DNA of 64,000 nt, taken from assembly GCF_002117485.1 (NCBI RefSeq), contig NZ_CP021030.1, positions 1,553,001 through 1,617,000 of the forward strand, read 5' to 3'. This stretch comes from Rhizobium sp. NXC14 (GTDB lineage Bacteria > Pseudomonadota > Alphaproteobacteria > Rhizobiales > Rhizobiaceae). The translations under genes were made by a program, and so were the position numbers. Below are positions 9,319 to 17,941 of this stretch, one piece after another (within the stretch, counting starts at the first letter, position 1; each line of letters starts with the position of its first letter). The notes under the pieces are model-generated. The model made no database searches and had not been told where the DNA came from. It saw only the letters and a list, made by a program, of their open reading frames with translations.

Positions 9319-11649
9319 CTAGTTGGAGAGCGTGTCGGAGCCGATCTTGATGTCGCCGAGCGTGCGGAACGTCAGCCGCGCGCCGATCGTCCAGTCGCTT
9401 GCCGACTCGTCGTCGGAATCCCTGCTATCCGTATAGGCGATCGTGAAGATCGTGCATTCGTCCTCATACGAAAGGCCGAGTGTCCGGCGGCTGATCACAT
9501 CGTTGTTCAGATCCCAGGCGATGCCGCCGAAGATCGACCAATAGTCCTTGAACTTGACCTTGCTGCTGGTCTGGATCTCGTCGTTGTCCTCGGCGAAGCC
9601 ATAGGCCGGCTGGGCGCTGAGATGCGTGTAAGTCACCTGCGTTTGGAAGGTGTCGTTCTGGTAGCCTGTCGTCAGGTCGCCACGGCGAAATTCGAAATCC
9701 TTCTCGTCGAGCCGGTAGGAGGCCGCAACGGAAACACCGTATGGCGTTTCGACGCCGCCGAGGCCGACATAATCGGAGCGGTCGGTTTCGAGGCCCGAAT
9801 CCGCGCCGACATTGACGAGGTCATCGGTCGCGAACGAGTTCTGGCCGGCGATCTGATAAGACTGGCCGAAAATGCCGTGCAGCTTGTAACCGCTGTCGAA
9901 CGTCCCGGTATACTGGAAGCCGACATTGGCGCGGGTGCCGCCTTCGACGCGGTCGTAACCAGAGAATTTATCGCGGTCGAAGAGCGAGGTGGCATCGAAA
10001 ACGAAACTCTGTGCATCCTCGTTCGGCAGCCGGCCGGCGAGCTGCTCGTCGGGGCGCGCATAGATCTGGACGATCGGCTCCAGAATATGCGTGCTGTTAT
10101 CAGTCGTCATCAGGATCGGATACCGCATCTCCAGCCCGGCGGTGAACATCGAGCGAGTGGCGGATTCGTCGTCAAGATAATTGCCGGCGTAACCGGTCGG
10201 TTCGTTCATGTTCAACGCGAAAGCGTCGCCGCGCGCGGCCAGAAGCGGCGTGATCACCAGACCGGTCGGCGTGACATAGGTGCGTTTCCATTGAAGTTCG
10301 GCCGTCAGACGCGAAGTCTGGCCCTTCAGGCCACGGAACCGGTCGAATCCGTCGACGGTATAGAAGTCGTCGTGTGTGCGCGAAATATTCGTCAGGTTGA
10401 CGTCCGCAGAAAGTTCACCGCCTGCAAGCGGCTGAGGCGCGACATAGTGATAATCAAGCGCGGGATAGACGATGGCCTGCTGCTTTTCGGCCGTGTTCGT
10501 CCGATCGGCATCCTGGACGTCGAAATAAAACGCGCGCATGTCGAAATAATTCCGTTTCCCGAGCCCCGTCAGGTAGATCTGGTTCGTGCGGTCGGTGCTG
10601 CTCAAGCCGCGCAGCTTGTAGGTTTTCGAGAAATTGTTGTCGCTCTGCACCATGACGTCCCAGCCGAACGTCCAGCGCGGATTGATGCGGAACTCCGCCT
10701 TTGACGCCACCATGCCGCGCTGCTCGGCTTCGGCATCGCTGGTGCCGGAGCTGAAATTGTCCGGCTTTGCCTGGTCGATGCCGGCGACGCGCAGGATATG
10801 CGTGCCGTTTTCGAATCGCTGACGGAATTCGCCTTCGACCAGGAAGCCCTGGGCCGTGTAGCCGGTCGCCGTGACCGTCGCATCCATGCTCGGCGAGATC
10901 ACGTAATAATAAGGAATGGAAAGGCCGAAGCCGAGGTTCTGCGACAGGCTCATCGTCGGGAACAGGAAGCCGGACTTGCGCTTCACCGTATTGTCGGGAA
11001 CCTCGATGAAGGGCACGAAGGCAATCGGGTAACCAAGCAGCTCGAAACGCGCCCGCTCCAGGCGGATCGTATGGGTTTCGCCATTCTGGATCACGCGCTT
11101 GGCCTTGACCTGCCAGAACGGTGCGCGCTTCGGATCTTCGGCGCAGGGAAGGCAGGCGGTATAGACGCCCTTATTGAGAATCATCTTCGTGCCGCCGACC
11201 CGCTCGCCGCTTTCGGCGACGATACGCGTATTGTCGGAAGTTTCGATGCGCAGCGAGTTCAGGAACCCGTCGGCGAAATTGTCGGTCACGTCTAGGTTGT
11301 CGGCATAGATGCGGTTGCCGTCCGGACTGACGAGCTCGACATTGCCGAGCGCCATCATCCGGCCGGTCTTCTGGTTGTACTCGACCTTCTGCGCGACCAT
11401 TTTGTAGCCGCCATAGTTGATCTGCACGCCGCCGATCGCCGACACGAGTTCGGCGTCACGGTTATAGACGAGTTCATTGGCCGAAAGCAGAAGCTTGGCC
11501 CCTTCGGGAATCTTATTCTCGATATTTTGTTCAGGCGTGTTGGCCTGGCCATAGGAGGCCGGGGCGCTGCCGAAATAGGAACATAGAGCCGCACCGACAA
11601 GCAGGGCAACCAACTGTTTACTAAAATACTTGCGGTCGCCTACCGCCAC
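9319..11649 (-). CDS. lptD: LPS-assembly protein LptD (outer-membrane translocon)
   Basis: LptD inserts lipopolysaccharide into the outer leaflet of the outer membrane. The 776-residue product has an N-terminal export signal (LVALLVGAALCSYFGSAPAS). It is followed by an OstA/LptA-like jellyroll region (GGVQINYGGYKMVAQKVEYN, with DGNRIYADNLDVTDNF) and a long beta-barrel ending in an asparagine rather than an aromatic residue. A cysteine pair, TACLPCAEDP, is present near residue 165. Translation starts with GTG at 11649, which overlaps the lptG TAG by one base and has GGAGGA six bases upstream. It is third in the lptF-lptG-lptD run. Confidence 0.95.
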   Translation of the reverse strand: MAVGDRKYFSKQLVALLVGAALCSYFGSAPASYGQANTPEQNIENKIPEGAKLLLSANELVYNRDAELVSAIGGVQINYGGYKMVAQKVEYNQKTGRMMALGNVELVSPDGNRIYADNLDVTDNFADGFLNSLRIETSDNTRIVAESGERVGGTKMILNKGVYTACLPCAEDPKRAPFWQVKAKRVIQNGETHTIRLERARFELLGYPIAFVPFIEVPDNTVKRKSGFLFPTMSLSQNLGFGLSIPYYYVISPSMDATVTATGYTAQGFLVEGEFRQRFENGTHILRVAGIDQAKPDNFSSGTSDAEAEQRGMVASKAEFRINPRWTFGWDVMVQSDNNFSKTYKLRGLSSTDRTNQIYLTGLGKRNYFDMRAFYFDVQDADRTNTAEKQQAIVYPALDYHYVAPQPLAGGELSADVNLTNISRTHDDFYTVDGFDRFRGLKGQTSRLTAELQWKRTYVTPTGLVITPLLAARGDAFALNMNEPTGYAGNYLDDESATRSMFTAGLEMRYPILMTTDNSTHILEPIVQIYARPDEQLAGRLPNEDAQSFVFDATSLFDRDKFSGYDRVEGGTRANVGFQYTGTFDSGYKLHGIFGQSYQIAGQNSFATDDLVNVGADSGLETDRSDYVGLGGVETPYGVSVAASYRLDEKDFEFRRGDLTTGYQNDTFQTQVTYTHLSAQPAYGFAEDNDEIQTSSKVKFKDYWSIFGGIAWDLNNDVISRRTLGLSYEDECTIFTIAYTDSRDSDDESASDWTIGARLTFRTLGDIKIGSDTLSN

Positions 11650-12737
11650 TAGCCGTCCTCCTGATGAAGCAAAATAGTCGCGCCCAAGGCCAACGCGACG
11701 ACAACCGGTATCCAGGTCGCCACGAAGGGAGGCACGACTCCACTGCTTCCGAATGCTTTAACAAGCACGGTGACGACATAAAGCATGAAGCCTGACAGGA
11801 TTCCACCCAGAATCACGGAGCGGGATTGGTTGAACCGGCTAAATTTTAGGGACACTGTTGCAGCAATGAGAGTCATGGCCACCAGCAGCAAAGGCTGAGA
11901 CAACAGGGAGTTGAATTGCGTCTCCAAGGCCTTGGTCGAGATGCCGAAGGATTTGGCCGCCGCAATGCGATTGGAAAGGTCAAAGAAACCAATTGTTTCC
12001 GGCGCTGTCAGCCGCTCCTGAACGAAATCCTGTTTCAGATTGGTGCGAAGTTGGACCGAAGCTTTGCGCAGTGGGATTTCGCCAGGCTTGCGCTCGACGA
12101 CGCCGTTAAGCTGCCAGTAACCATCTTCCAACTTTGCCGTGGCGGCATCCTGTCTCAGAATGACTCGGCCGCTTGAATCGAAATGGATCAATACGGCGTC
12201 GATCAGCTTGGTTCCGTTCTCCTGGACCGTCTGGGCGCCTATGATGACATCGTCGCGGCCACTGATCTGGCGCAGCCACGGAATCTGCGGCGCCTTGCGC
12301 AGAACCGCGTTTTCGCCACGCCAGTCGGACTCGACCAGCAGCGCCTGGCGCTGTCCCCAGGCGGCAAGCGGGTTGAGCGCCGTCATCGTCAGCACGCCGA
12401 GCGCAATTGAGCCGGCGATGAACGGAAACATGAATTGCCAGACCGAGATGCCGGCCGCGCGCGTGACCACGAGCTCATATTTCCGATTGAGCCCGATCAG
12501 CACCGTCATGCCGACGAAGAGGGCGACGAAGGGGATAGTCTGCTGCAGGATGAGCGGCAGGCGCACGGCGGTCATCACGATGCCGCCGCCGATCGTGTAG
12601 CCAGGCAGGCCGGACATGCGCCCAGCCGTCTCGCTGAAATCAAGCAGGAAGGCGATCGCCGATACGCCGATCAGAAACCAGCAGGTCGTCGCCAGATAAC
12701 GGCGAAAGAAATAACGCGACAATGTCCCGAACATCAT
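11649..12737 (-). CDS. lptG: LPS export ABC transporter permease LptG
   Basis: One of the two membrane subunits of the LptB2FG extractor, which pulls LPS out of the inner membrane. The product is 362 residues if translation begins at the ATG of 12737, which forms an ATGA overlap with the lptF stop. The open frame continues further upstream but there it only shadows lptF. Hydrophobic segments flank a periplasmic domain, and the sequence begins MMFGTLSRYFFRRYLATTCW, typical of YjgQ proteins. The last bases overlap the lptD start. Confidence 0.94.
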   Translation of the reverse strand: MMFGTLSRYFFRRYLATTCWFLIGVSAIAFLLDFSETAGRMSGLPGYTIGGGIVMTAVRLPLILQQTIPFVALFVGMTVLIGLNRKYELVVTRAAGISVWQFMFPFIAGSIALGVLTMTALNPLAAWGQRQALLVESDWRGENAVLRKAPQIPWLRQISGRDDVIIGAQTVQENGTKLIDAVLIHFDSSGRVILRQDAATAKLEDGYWQLNGVVERKPGEIPLRKASVQLRTNLKQDFVQERLTAPETIGFFDLSNRIAAAKSFGISTKALETQFNSLLSQPLLLVAMTLIAATVSLKFSRFNQSRSVILGGILSGFMLYVVTVLVKAFGSSGVVPPFVATWIPVVVALALGATILLHQEDG

Positions 12738-13915
12738 TGGGCCGCGCCCCCGCCGGACCTGCTGGTCGCGGTAAGCAGTCTTTCCTGCATGCGTCTCCAG
12801 GAAACCGATATCCGGTCCCAGACGAACGAAGGCATGACCAGTCGCTTGTGCAGGCCGAGGAAGATGATCGAGATGATGCTGCTGACGATCGGGATGGCGT
12901 AGAGAACCGCGATATATTCCGGATCGGTGTCGATTTGGTTTGCCGCGTAGAAAGCAGCCCATCGTAGCGCGAAAGCATAGCCGAGCGCGCTCACCATCGG
13001 ATGCAGTCGCGCTTCCCGGTGCGAGCGCGCGTCGCCGGCGATCGCCAGTGAGAACAATGCAAAGACGACGGGCAGGATCCAGTCCGTCAGCCGTCGATGC
13101 AATTCGGCGCGGTAGCTCTGGGGGCGGATCGTATAGTCCTTGTCGTTCGGATCCGGATTGAACAGGAACCACAGGTCACGGTCGCTGGCTTTCAGCGTCG
13201 CCTGACCGCGGCTCTCCGTCATGTCGGAGAGGTCGAAGGAATAGGAATCGAAATTGATGACCGAGACGTTGCCGTCGGGCGTTTTGCGATGCACCTCGCC
13301 GTCGTGCATGATCAGCGTCGTGCCGGTATCGTCGACGGCGCCCTCCTTGGCGTAATAGATGAGCTCGTAGGCAGGGTCCCGCTCGTCGGCGACGAATAGG
13401 CCCTTCAGCATCCGCCCCGCCAGGCGTTGTGAGATCTGCACATAGAGACCCTCGTCGAGCTTGCGGAAGGTCTTTTCTTCGATAACCGAGGAGAGGAGAT
13501 CGGCGTAGGTTTCGGCGATCATCTGACGCGCCACCGTCTTTGCCCGTGGCTCGACGATGTTGTCGACGAAAAAGGAAAAGACGCTGATGACGGCGGCAAG
13601 CAGCAGGATCGGCCGGACCAGAATGGTGCGCCGTGCCCCGGCCGCGTCGATGACGGTCAGCTCGGAATCGTTGTTCATCGTCGTCAGCGTCTGGGTGATG
13701 GCGATGACGAGGGCGAAGGGCAGCACCACGGGAATGATCGACGGCAGGATCATCGTCGCCAGCTTGGCAAACGAGCCGATCGACTGGCCGCTGTCGGTGA
13801 CGAGATTGATGCGCTGCAGGACCTGTGTCGTCCAGATGATTGCCAACACGGGCAGGAGCGCCACGAGAAACATCTGGCCGACGCGCCGCAATATGTATGT
13901 CTCGAGTAGTTTCAT
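12734..13915 (-). CDS. lptF: LPS export ABC transporter permease LptF
   Basis: Partner of LptG (YjgP type). The start at 13915 gives MKLLETYILRRVGQMFLVAL, the usual LptF opening, and has AAGGG a few bases upstream. An in-frame ATG at 13939 would add eight atypical residues. The 393-residue protein has N-terminal and C-terminal membrane helices around a periplasmic beta-domain. It is the first gene of the operon running through lptG, lptD, the SurA-like gene, pdxA and rsmA. LptB is not in the window. Confidence 0.94.
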   Translation of the reverse strand: MKLLETYILRRVGQMFLVALLPVLAIIWTTQVLQRINLVTDSGQSIGSFAKLATMILPSIIPVVLPFALVIAITQTLTTMNNDSELTVIDAAGARRTILVRPILLLAAVISVFSFFVDNIVEPRAKTVARQMIAETYADLLSSVIEEKTFRKLDEGLYVQISQRLAGRMLKGLFVADERDPAYELIYYAKEGAVDDTGTTLIMHDGEVHRKTPDGNVSVINFDSYSFDLSDMTESRGQATLKASDRDLWFLFNPDPNDKDYTIRPQSYRAELHRRLTDWILPVVFALFSLAIAGDARSHREARLHPMVSALGYAFALRWAAFYAANQIDTDPEYIAVLYAIPIVSSIISIIFLGLHKRLVMPSFVWDRISVSWRRMQERLLTATSRSGGGAAQ

Positions 13916-14014
13916 GCCGGCCCTTGAAAGCACCTGCACGCCAAAACGGCTTGCAGGAGAATCCCTCTACGCTCTTTGTCGCGCTTTTGCGACAAGCAGG
14001 TGTCAAAAATTCAT

Positions 14015-14752
14015 TCAATTTTCAGATTTTTTTTGGCCCTGTTGCGACTCAGTTAACGCCAGCAGCGCTGCGAAGATGACAAGCGAGGAGAGCCATCCGA
14101 GCGTCACGTCGGAAAGATAATGCGCGCCGAAGGATAGCCGCATGGCGGGCGTCAGGAGCGAGATCGCGGCGACCGGTGGCACCAGCGCATAACGCAGCGA
14201 TTTCGGGACGAAGAGCAGAAGGCAGAACAGCCATCCAGCGCTCGCCGCCTCGCCGGACACGAAGGAGCAGTTCGAGACGCATTTGCCGGCAAGTGAGCCG
14301 GCCTCGACAAAATGCAGGCGCCCGCCGAAAATATCCGTCTGCACCGGCCGCGGCCGGCCCCAATGTTCCTTCAGGATAACATTGACGAGCAGCACCGGCC
14401 CGATCAGCAGCGTTCCGAGCGCGACCTTGAGCTTACGCGCCCGCTCGGCGTTGAAGGTCGCGCCGTGCTGCTGGTAGCATTCGATTAGTTTCCACGCCAT
14501 GACGATCGCCACGACGTAGGGCAGGCGGAAGAAGATGGTTCGCAGCAGGTCGAAATTCCCCGAGTCGCGATAGGGAAAACCGCCGCAGATGCTCCCGGCA
14601 GCGGCAGTCGCGTCACAATCTGCGCCCACGAAAAAAAGCTGGGAAAAATAAACGTCTATTCCAGGGAAGGCGCGAAAGATGGCAAGCAGCGCCCACCACG
14701 CCCAGAACAGAAACAGGAATGCACCGAAAGTCGTTTTCGGCAGGCGGATCAC
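14015..14752 (-). CDS. PAP2-family membrane phosphatase, candidate lipid A 4'-phosphatase (LpxF-like)
   Basis: A polytopic membrane protein with the three acid-phosphatase motifs: KEHWGRPRP, then CSFVSGEAASAGW in place of the usual PSGH, and RLSFGAHYLSDV. The SGE/SGD form of motif 2 resembles LpxF-type lipid A 4'-phosphatases rather than general PAP2 enzymes. Rhizobium lipid A is known to lack the 4'-phosphate, and the neighbouring operon exports LPS, so an LpxF role is plausible but not proven. The start is uncertain: GTG at 14752 has an AGGG nearby, while TTG at 14788 has no ribosome-binding site. It ends about 100 bp upstream of lptF. Confidence 0.75.
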   Translation of the reverse strand: MIRLPKTTFGAFLFLFWAWWALLAIFRAFPGIDVYFSQLFFVGADCDATAAAGSICGGFPYRDSGNFDLLRTIFFRLPYVVAIVMAWKLIECYQQHGATFNAERARKLKVALGTLLIGPVLLVNVILKEHWGRPRPVQTDIFGGRLHFVEAGSLAGKCVSNCSFVSGEAASAGWLFCLLLFVPKSLRYALVPPVAAISLLTPAMRLSFGAHYLSDVTLGWLSSLVIFAALLALTESQQGQKKSEN

Positions 14753-14864
14753 AGGGCCCTGCCATCGATTTTTCGAAAAAACTGTCAACGCGAATATCTA
14801 CGAAACTGACGAAAACACGAGAGCCTGGACGGCTGCGGGCGACCATAACAATAGTCGCGAGCCA

Positions 14865-14893
14865 TTGACAGACCCGCTAAACGCGAAATTATC
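14865..14893 (+). promoter_or_regulatory. Promoter for pepA-holC
   Basis: TTGACA (14865-14870), a 17-bp spacer and ATTATC (14888-14893) lie 38 bp before the pepA start. This is among the best sigma70-like matches in the window. The predicted transcript start is near 14900. Confidence 0.6.
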
Positions 14894-14931
14894 CGCCAGG
14901 GACGGATTTCAAGAATCCCAGCGGAGAAGAC

Positions 14932-16425
14932 ATGTCAGTAAAGTTCGAAATTTCATTCTCGAAGTCGGTAAAGCTCAATGGCGGGCTCGCGATCCTGCTG
15001 AAAACTGCGGAGGCCGACAGCGCCGCAGGCACCGAAACGGCTGATCCGGCAGGCGTGATCGCCAAGGCTGCCAAGATCGCTCGATTCTCCGCTAAATCAA
15101 TGGCCGCGCTTGATATTGTCGCCCCGGAAGGAGCCCCCGTCGAGCGCATCGTTGTCGTCGGGCTTGGCAAGGCCAGCGAACTCACCGCTCACGACTGGCT
15201 GAAAGCCGGCGGCGCCGCGGCGTCGAAAATCAAGAATACCGACAAGGCCGCCATCTTCATCGACGTGCCCGGCCTTGAGACGAACGCGCGCGCCACCGCT
15301 GATTTCGCGCTCGGCATGCTGCTGCGCGCCTACAGCTTCGATGCCTACAAGACAAAGAAGAATGATGACGAGGAAAAGCCGGCAAAACCCGTTAAGGTGA
15401 CGATCGTCACCGCCGACGCGACCGGCGCCAGGAAGGCGTTTTCCGATTCCGAAGCGATCGCAGGCGGTGTCAATCTCGCCCGTGACCTTGTCAACGAACC
15501 GCCGAACGCGCTTGGACCTGTCGAATTCGCCGCCAAGGCGAAGGAACTGGAAAAGCTGGGCGTCGAGGTGGATATCCTAACAGAGAAGGAAATGCGCCGT
15601 CTCGGCATGGGTGCGTTGCTCGGCGTTGCGCAGGGCTCCGTGCGTCCGCCGCGTCTGGCGGTCATGCAGTGGAAGGGCGGCAAGAGCAAGGACCGTCCGG
15701 TCGCCTTCATCGGCAAGGGCGTCGTTTTCGATACCGGCGGCATTTCGATCAAGCCGGCCGCCGGCATGGAGGATATGAAGGGGGATATGGGCGGTGCCGC
15801 CGCCGTGACCGGCCTGATGCACGTGCTCGCCGCCCGCAAAGCCGCCGTCAACGCGGTCGGCATCATCGGCCTAGTCGAGAACATGCCCGATGGCAACGCC
15901 CAGCGCCCGGGCGACATCGTCACCTCCATGTCCGGCCAGACGATCGAGGTGATCAACACCGATGCCGAGGGCCGCCTCGTGCTCTGCGATGCGCTCTGGT
16001 ATTGCAATGATCGCTTCAAGCCACAGTTCATGATCAATCTGGCCACCCTGACCGGTGCAATCGTGGTGGCGCTTGGCAACGTGCACGCCGGCCTGTTCTC
16101 CAATGACGACGAGCTTTCCGCCCAGCTGACGGCGGCCGGCCTTTCCACAAACGAGAAACTTTGGCGCATGCCGCTCGGCAAGGATTATGACAAACTGATC
16201 GACAGCAAATTCGCCGACATGAAGAACACCGGCGGCCGTCAGGCCGGCTCGATCACCGCGGCGCACTTCCTCAAACGCTTCGTGCAGGAGACGCCCTGGG
16301 CGCATCTCGATATCGCCGGCACGGCGATGGGCTCGCCGCAGGATGAGATCAACCAGTCCTGGGGTTCCGGTTTCGGCGTGCGCCTGCTCGACGAGCTCGT
16401 CCGCGCGCATCATGAATCCCGATGA
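14932..16425 (+). CDS. pepA: Leucyl aminopeptidase (M17 family)
   Basis: A cytosolic zinc/manganese aminopeptidase of 497 residues. The family signature [14 protein letters not shown] carries metal ligands, and [22 protein letters not shown] supplies a catalytic Lys and Asp. The N-terminal domain is the usual PepA alpha/beta domain. In some bacteria PepA also binds DNA, but nothing here shows that. It has its own TTGACA promoter and overlaps holC by four bases (ATGA at 16422-16425). Confidence 0.96.
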   Translation: MSVKFEISFSKSVKLNGGLAILLKTAEADSAAGTETADPAGVIAKAAKIARFSAKSMAALDIVAPEGAPVERIVVVGLGKASELTAHDWLKAGGAAASKIKNTDKAAIFIDVPGLETNARATADFALGMLLRAYSFDAYKTKKNDDEEKPAKPVKVTIVTADATGARKAFSDSEAIAGGVNLARDLVNEPPNALGPVEFAAKAKELEKLGVEVDILTEKEMRRLGMGALLGVAQGSVRPPRLAVMQWKGGKSKDRPVAFIGKGVVFDTGGISIKPAAGMEDMKGDMGGAAAVTGLMHVLAARKAAVNAVGIIGLVENMPDGNAQRPGDIVTSMSGQTIEVINTDAEGRLVLCDALWYCNDRFKPQFMINLATLTGAIVVALGNVHAGLFSNDDELSAQLTAAGLSTNEKLWRMPLGKDYDKLIDSKFADMKNTGGRQAGSITAAHFLKRFVQETPWAHLDIAGTAMGSPQDEINQSWGSGFGVRLLDELVRAHHESR

Positions 16426-16871
16426 CGGACGTTCTCTTCTATCATCTGACGGAAACCAGGCTGGAAGACGCGCTTCCGCCGCTCCTCGACAAAAGCATCG
16501 AGCGCGGCTGGCGCGTCGTCGTCCAGACGCGCGAGGTGGCGCGGCGCGATGCTCTCGATGCGCATCTCTGGACGTTCCGCGAGGAGAGTTTCCTGCCGCA
16601 TGGCACCGACGAAGGCGATTTTGCCGAAAACCAGCCGGTGCTTTTGACGGTGACGGCGGACAATGCCAATGCGGCGACGGTTCGTTTCATCGTCGATGGT
16701 GCCGAGCCCCCGCCGGCCGATGCCTATGAGCGCGTCGTCTTCATGTTCGACGGTCACGATCAGGAGCAGTTGGAAACTGCCCGCGCGCAATGGAAGAAGC
16801 TGAAAGGCGAGGGGCATAACCTCACCTATTGGCAGCAGACACCGGAAGGGCGGTGGGAGAAGAAGGCTTGA
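16422..16871 (+). CDS. holC: DNA polymerase III chi subunit
   Basis: A 149-residue protein beginning [20 protein letters not shown], the standard HolC opening, with the aromatic-rich segment [20 protein letters not shown]. Chi links the clamp loader to single-stranded DNA-binding protein through an SSB-tail pocket. Its overlap with pepA by ATGA is a conserved arrangement in proteobacteria. It ends 45 bp before the convergent sugar dehydrogenase gene. Confidence 0.93.
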   Translation: MTDVLFYHLTETRLEDALPPLLDKSIERGWRVVVQTREVARRDALDAHLWTFREESFLPHGTDEGDFAENQPVLLTVTADNANAATVRFIVDGAEPPPADAYERVVFMFDGHDQEQLETARAQWKKLKGEGHNLTYWQQTPEGRWEKKA

Positions 16872-16916
16872 GCGAGTCCTTGCCGACGGAGCCGACAGGC
16901 AAGGACCTCAAATGGC

Positions 16917-17843
16917 TCAGTCGTGGAACGCCTCGACGAATTTCCGCTTGCCGAGCATGAAAGCATCGGCGACGTGGCGCAGGGGTGCGAGATCGACATC
17001 CGATTTGCCCGCCTTGATGATCTCAGCGAAGCGGCGATAGAGCGAAGGATATTCCTGTTCCGGTTCGGCGAATGTCAGCGTGCCGTCGATGGAAAGCTTG
17101 GCGCCGCCCTCGGAGAGGACCATCTGGCCGGCTGCCGTTTCCGCAACGATGTCCCAGCTCTGCTTGCCAGTCTGGCGCCAGTCGAATTCGGCATGAACCG
17201 GCAGGCCGTCTGCATCGCGGAAGTGAATTTCGGAGGCGATCGGCGCATCACGATTTTCCGGGAATTCCAGCACAGCCCCGGTGATGAAGACCTGCCGCGG
17301 CAGGATATGGGTGACGATCGACAGCGCATTGATGCCGGGATCGAAAACGCCGAGGCCGCCGGCCTGCCAGATCCAGTCCTGGTTCGGATGCCAGTGGCGG
17401 ACATCCTCTTTCCAGATCACATGCACGCTTTTGATCGTCGTCGAAGCAAGAAAAGCCTTGGTGGATTCGACCGCCGGCGCATAACGCGAATGCCAGCTGG
17501 CAAACAGCGACGCACCCTGCTTGTTCGCCAGCGCCTCGAGGTCGGCCACTTCGCTCAGCGTTGCACCCGGCGGCTTTTCCAGGAAGACATGCTTGCCGGC
17601 AACGAGCGCCTTGTAGGCGGCTTCGTAGCGGTATTGCGGCGGCATGCAGAGCGACACGGCATCGATCGAAGGCTCGGCGTCGAGCATCGCGTCAATCGTG
17701 GTGTAGCTGTTGATGCCTTCGACCGTGCCGTGACGGCTTGCCGTGGCGACGAGCTTGAAGTCCGGGTTCTTGGCGATGGAAGGGAGGTGCTGGTCGCGGA
17801 CGATCTTGCCGACGCCGACGATGGCGAGGTTGATAGGGGACAT
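16917..17843 (-). CDS. Gfo/Idh/MocA oxidoreductase, D-galactose / L-arabinose 1-dehydrogenase type
   Basis: A 308-residue NAD(P)-dependent oxidoreductase with the Rossmann start LAIVGVGKIVRDQHLPSIA and the catalytic lysine in FLEKPPGATL. The middle segments WKEDVRHWHPNQDWIWQAGG and GVFDPGINALSIVT closely match the aldose 1-dehydrogenases of the oxidative (De Ley-Doudoroff / Weimberg) sugar pathways, such as Azospirillum L-arabinose 1-dehydrogenase and Pseudomonas D-galactose dehydrogenase. It would form the sugar lactone in the cytoplasm. No lactonase or dehydratase gene is adjacent, so the preferred sugar is unresolved. Confidence 0.82.
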   Translation of the reverse strand: MSPINLAIVGVGKIVRDQHLPSIAKNPDFKLVATASRHGTVEGINSYTTIDAMLDAEPSIDAVSLCMPPQYRYEAAYKALVAGKHVFLEKPPGATLSEVADLEALANKQGASLFASWHSRYAPAVESTKAFLASTTIKSVHVIWKEDVRHWHPNQDWIWQAGGLGVFDPGINALSIVTHILPRQVFITGAVLEFPENRDAPIASEIHFRDADGLPVHAEFDWRQTGKQSWDIVAETAAGQMVLSEGGAKLSIDGTLTFAEPEQEYPSLYRRFAEIIKAGKSDVDLAPLRHVADAFMLGKRKFVEAFHD

Positions 17844-17941
17844 GTGTTTCGCTCGTGCCTGTATGAAAAGTATGATTTATTGGGCGTGTTGTAGCAGAAA
17901 GAAGAGCGCCGACAAGCTCTGCTCCTCCATTCCTTTCTATC

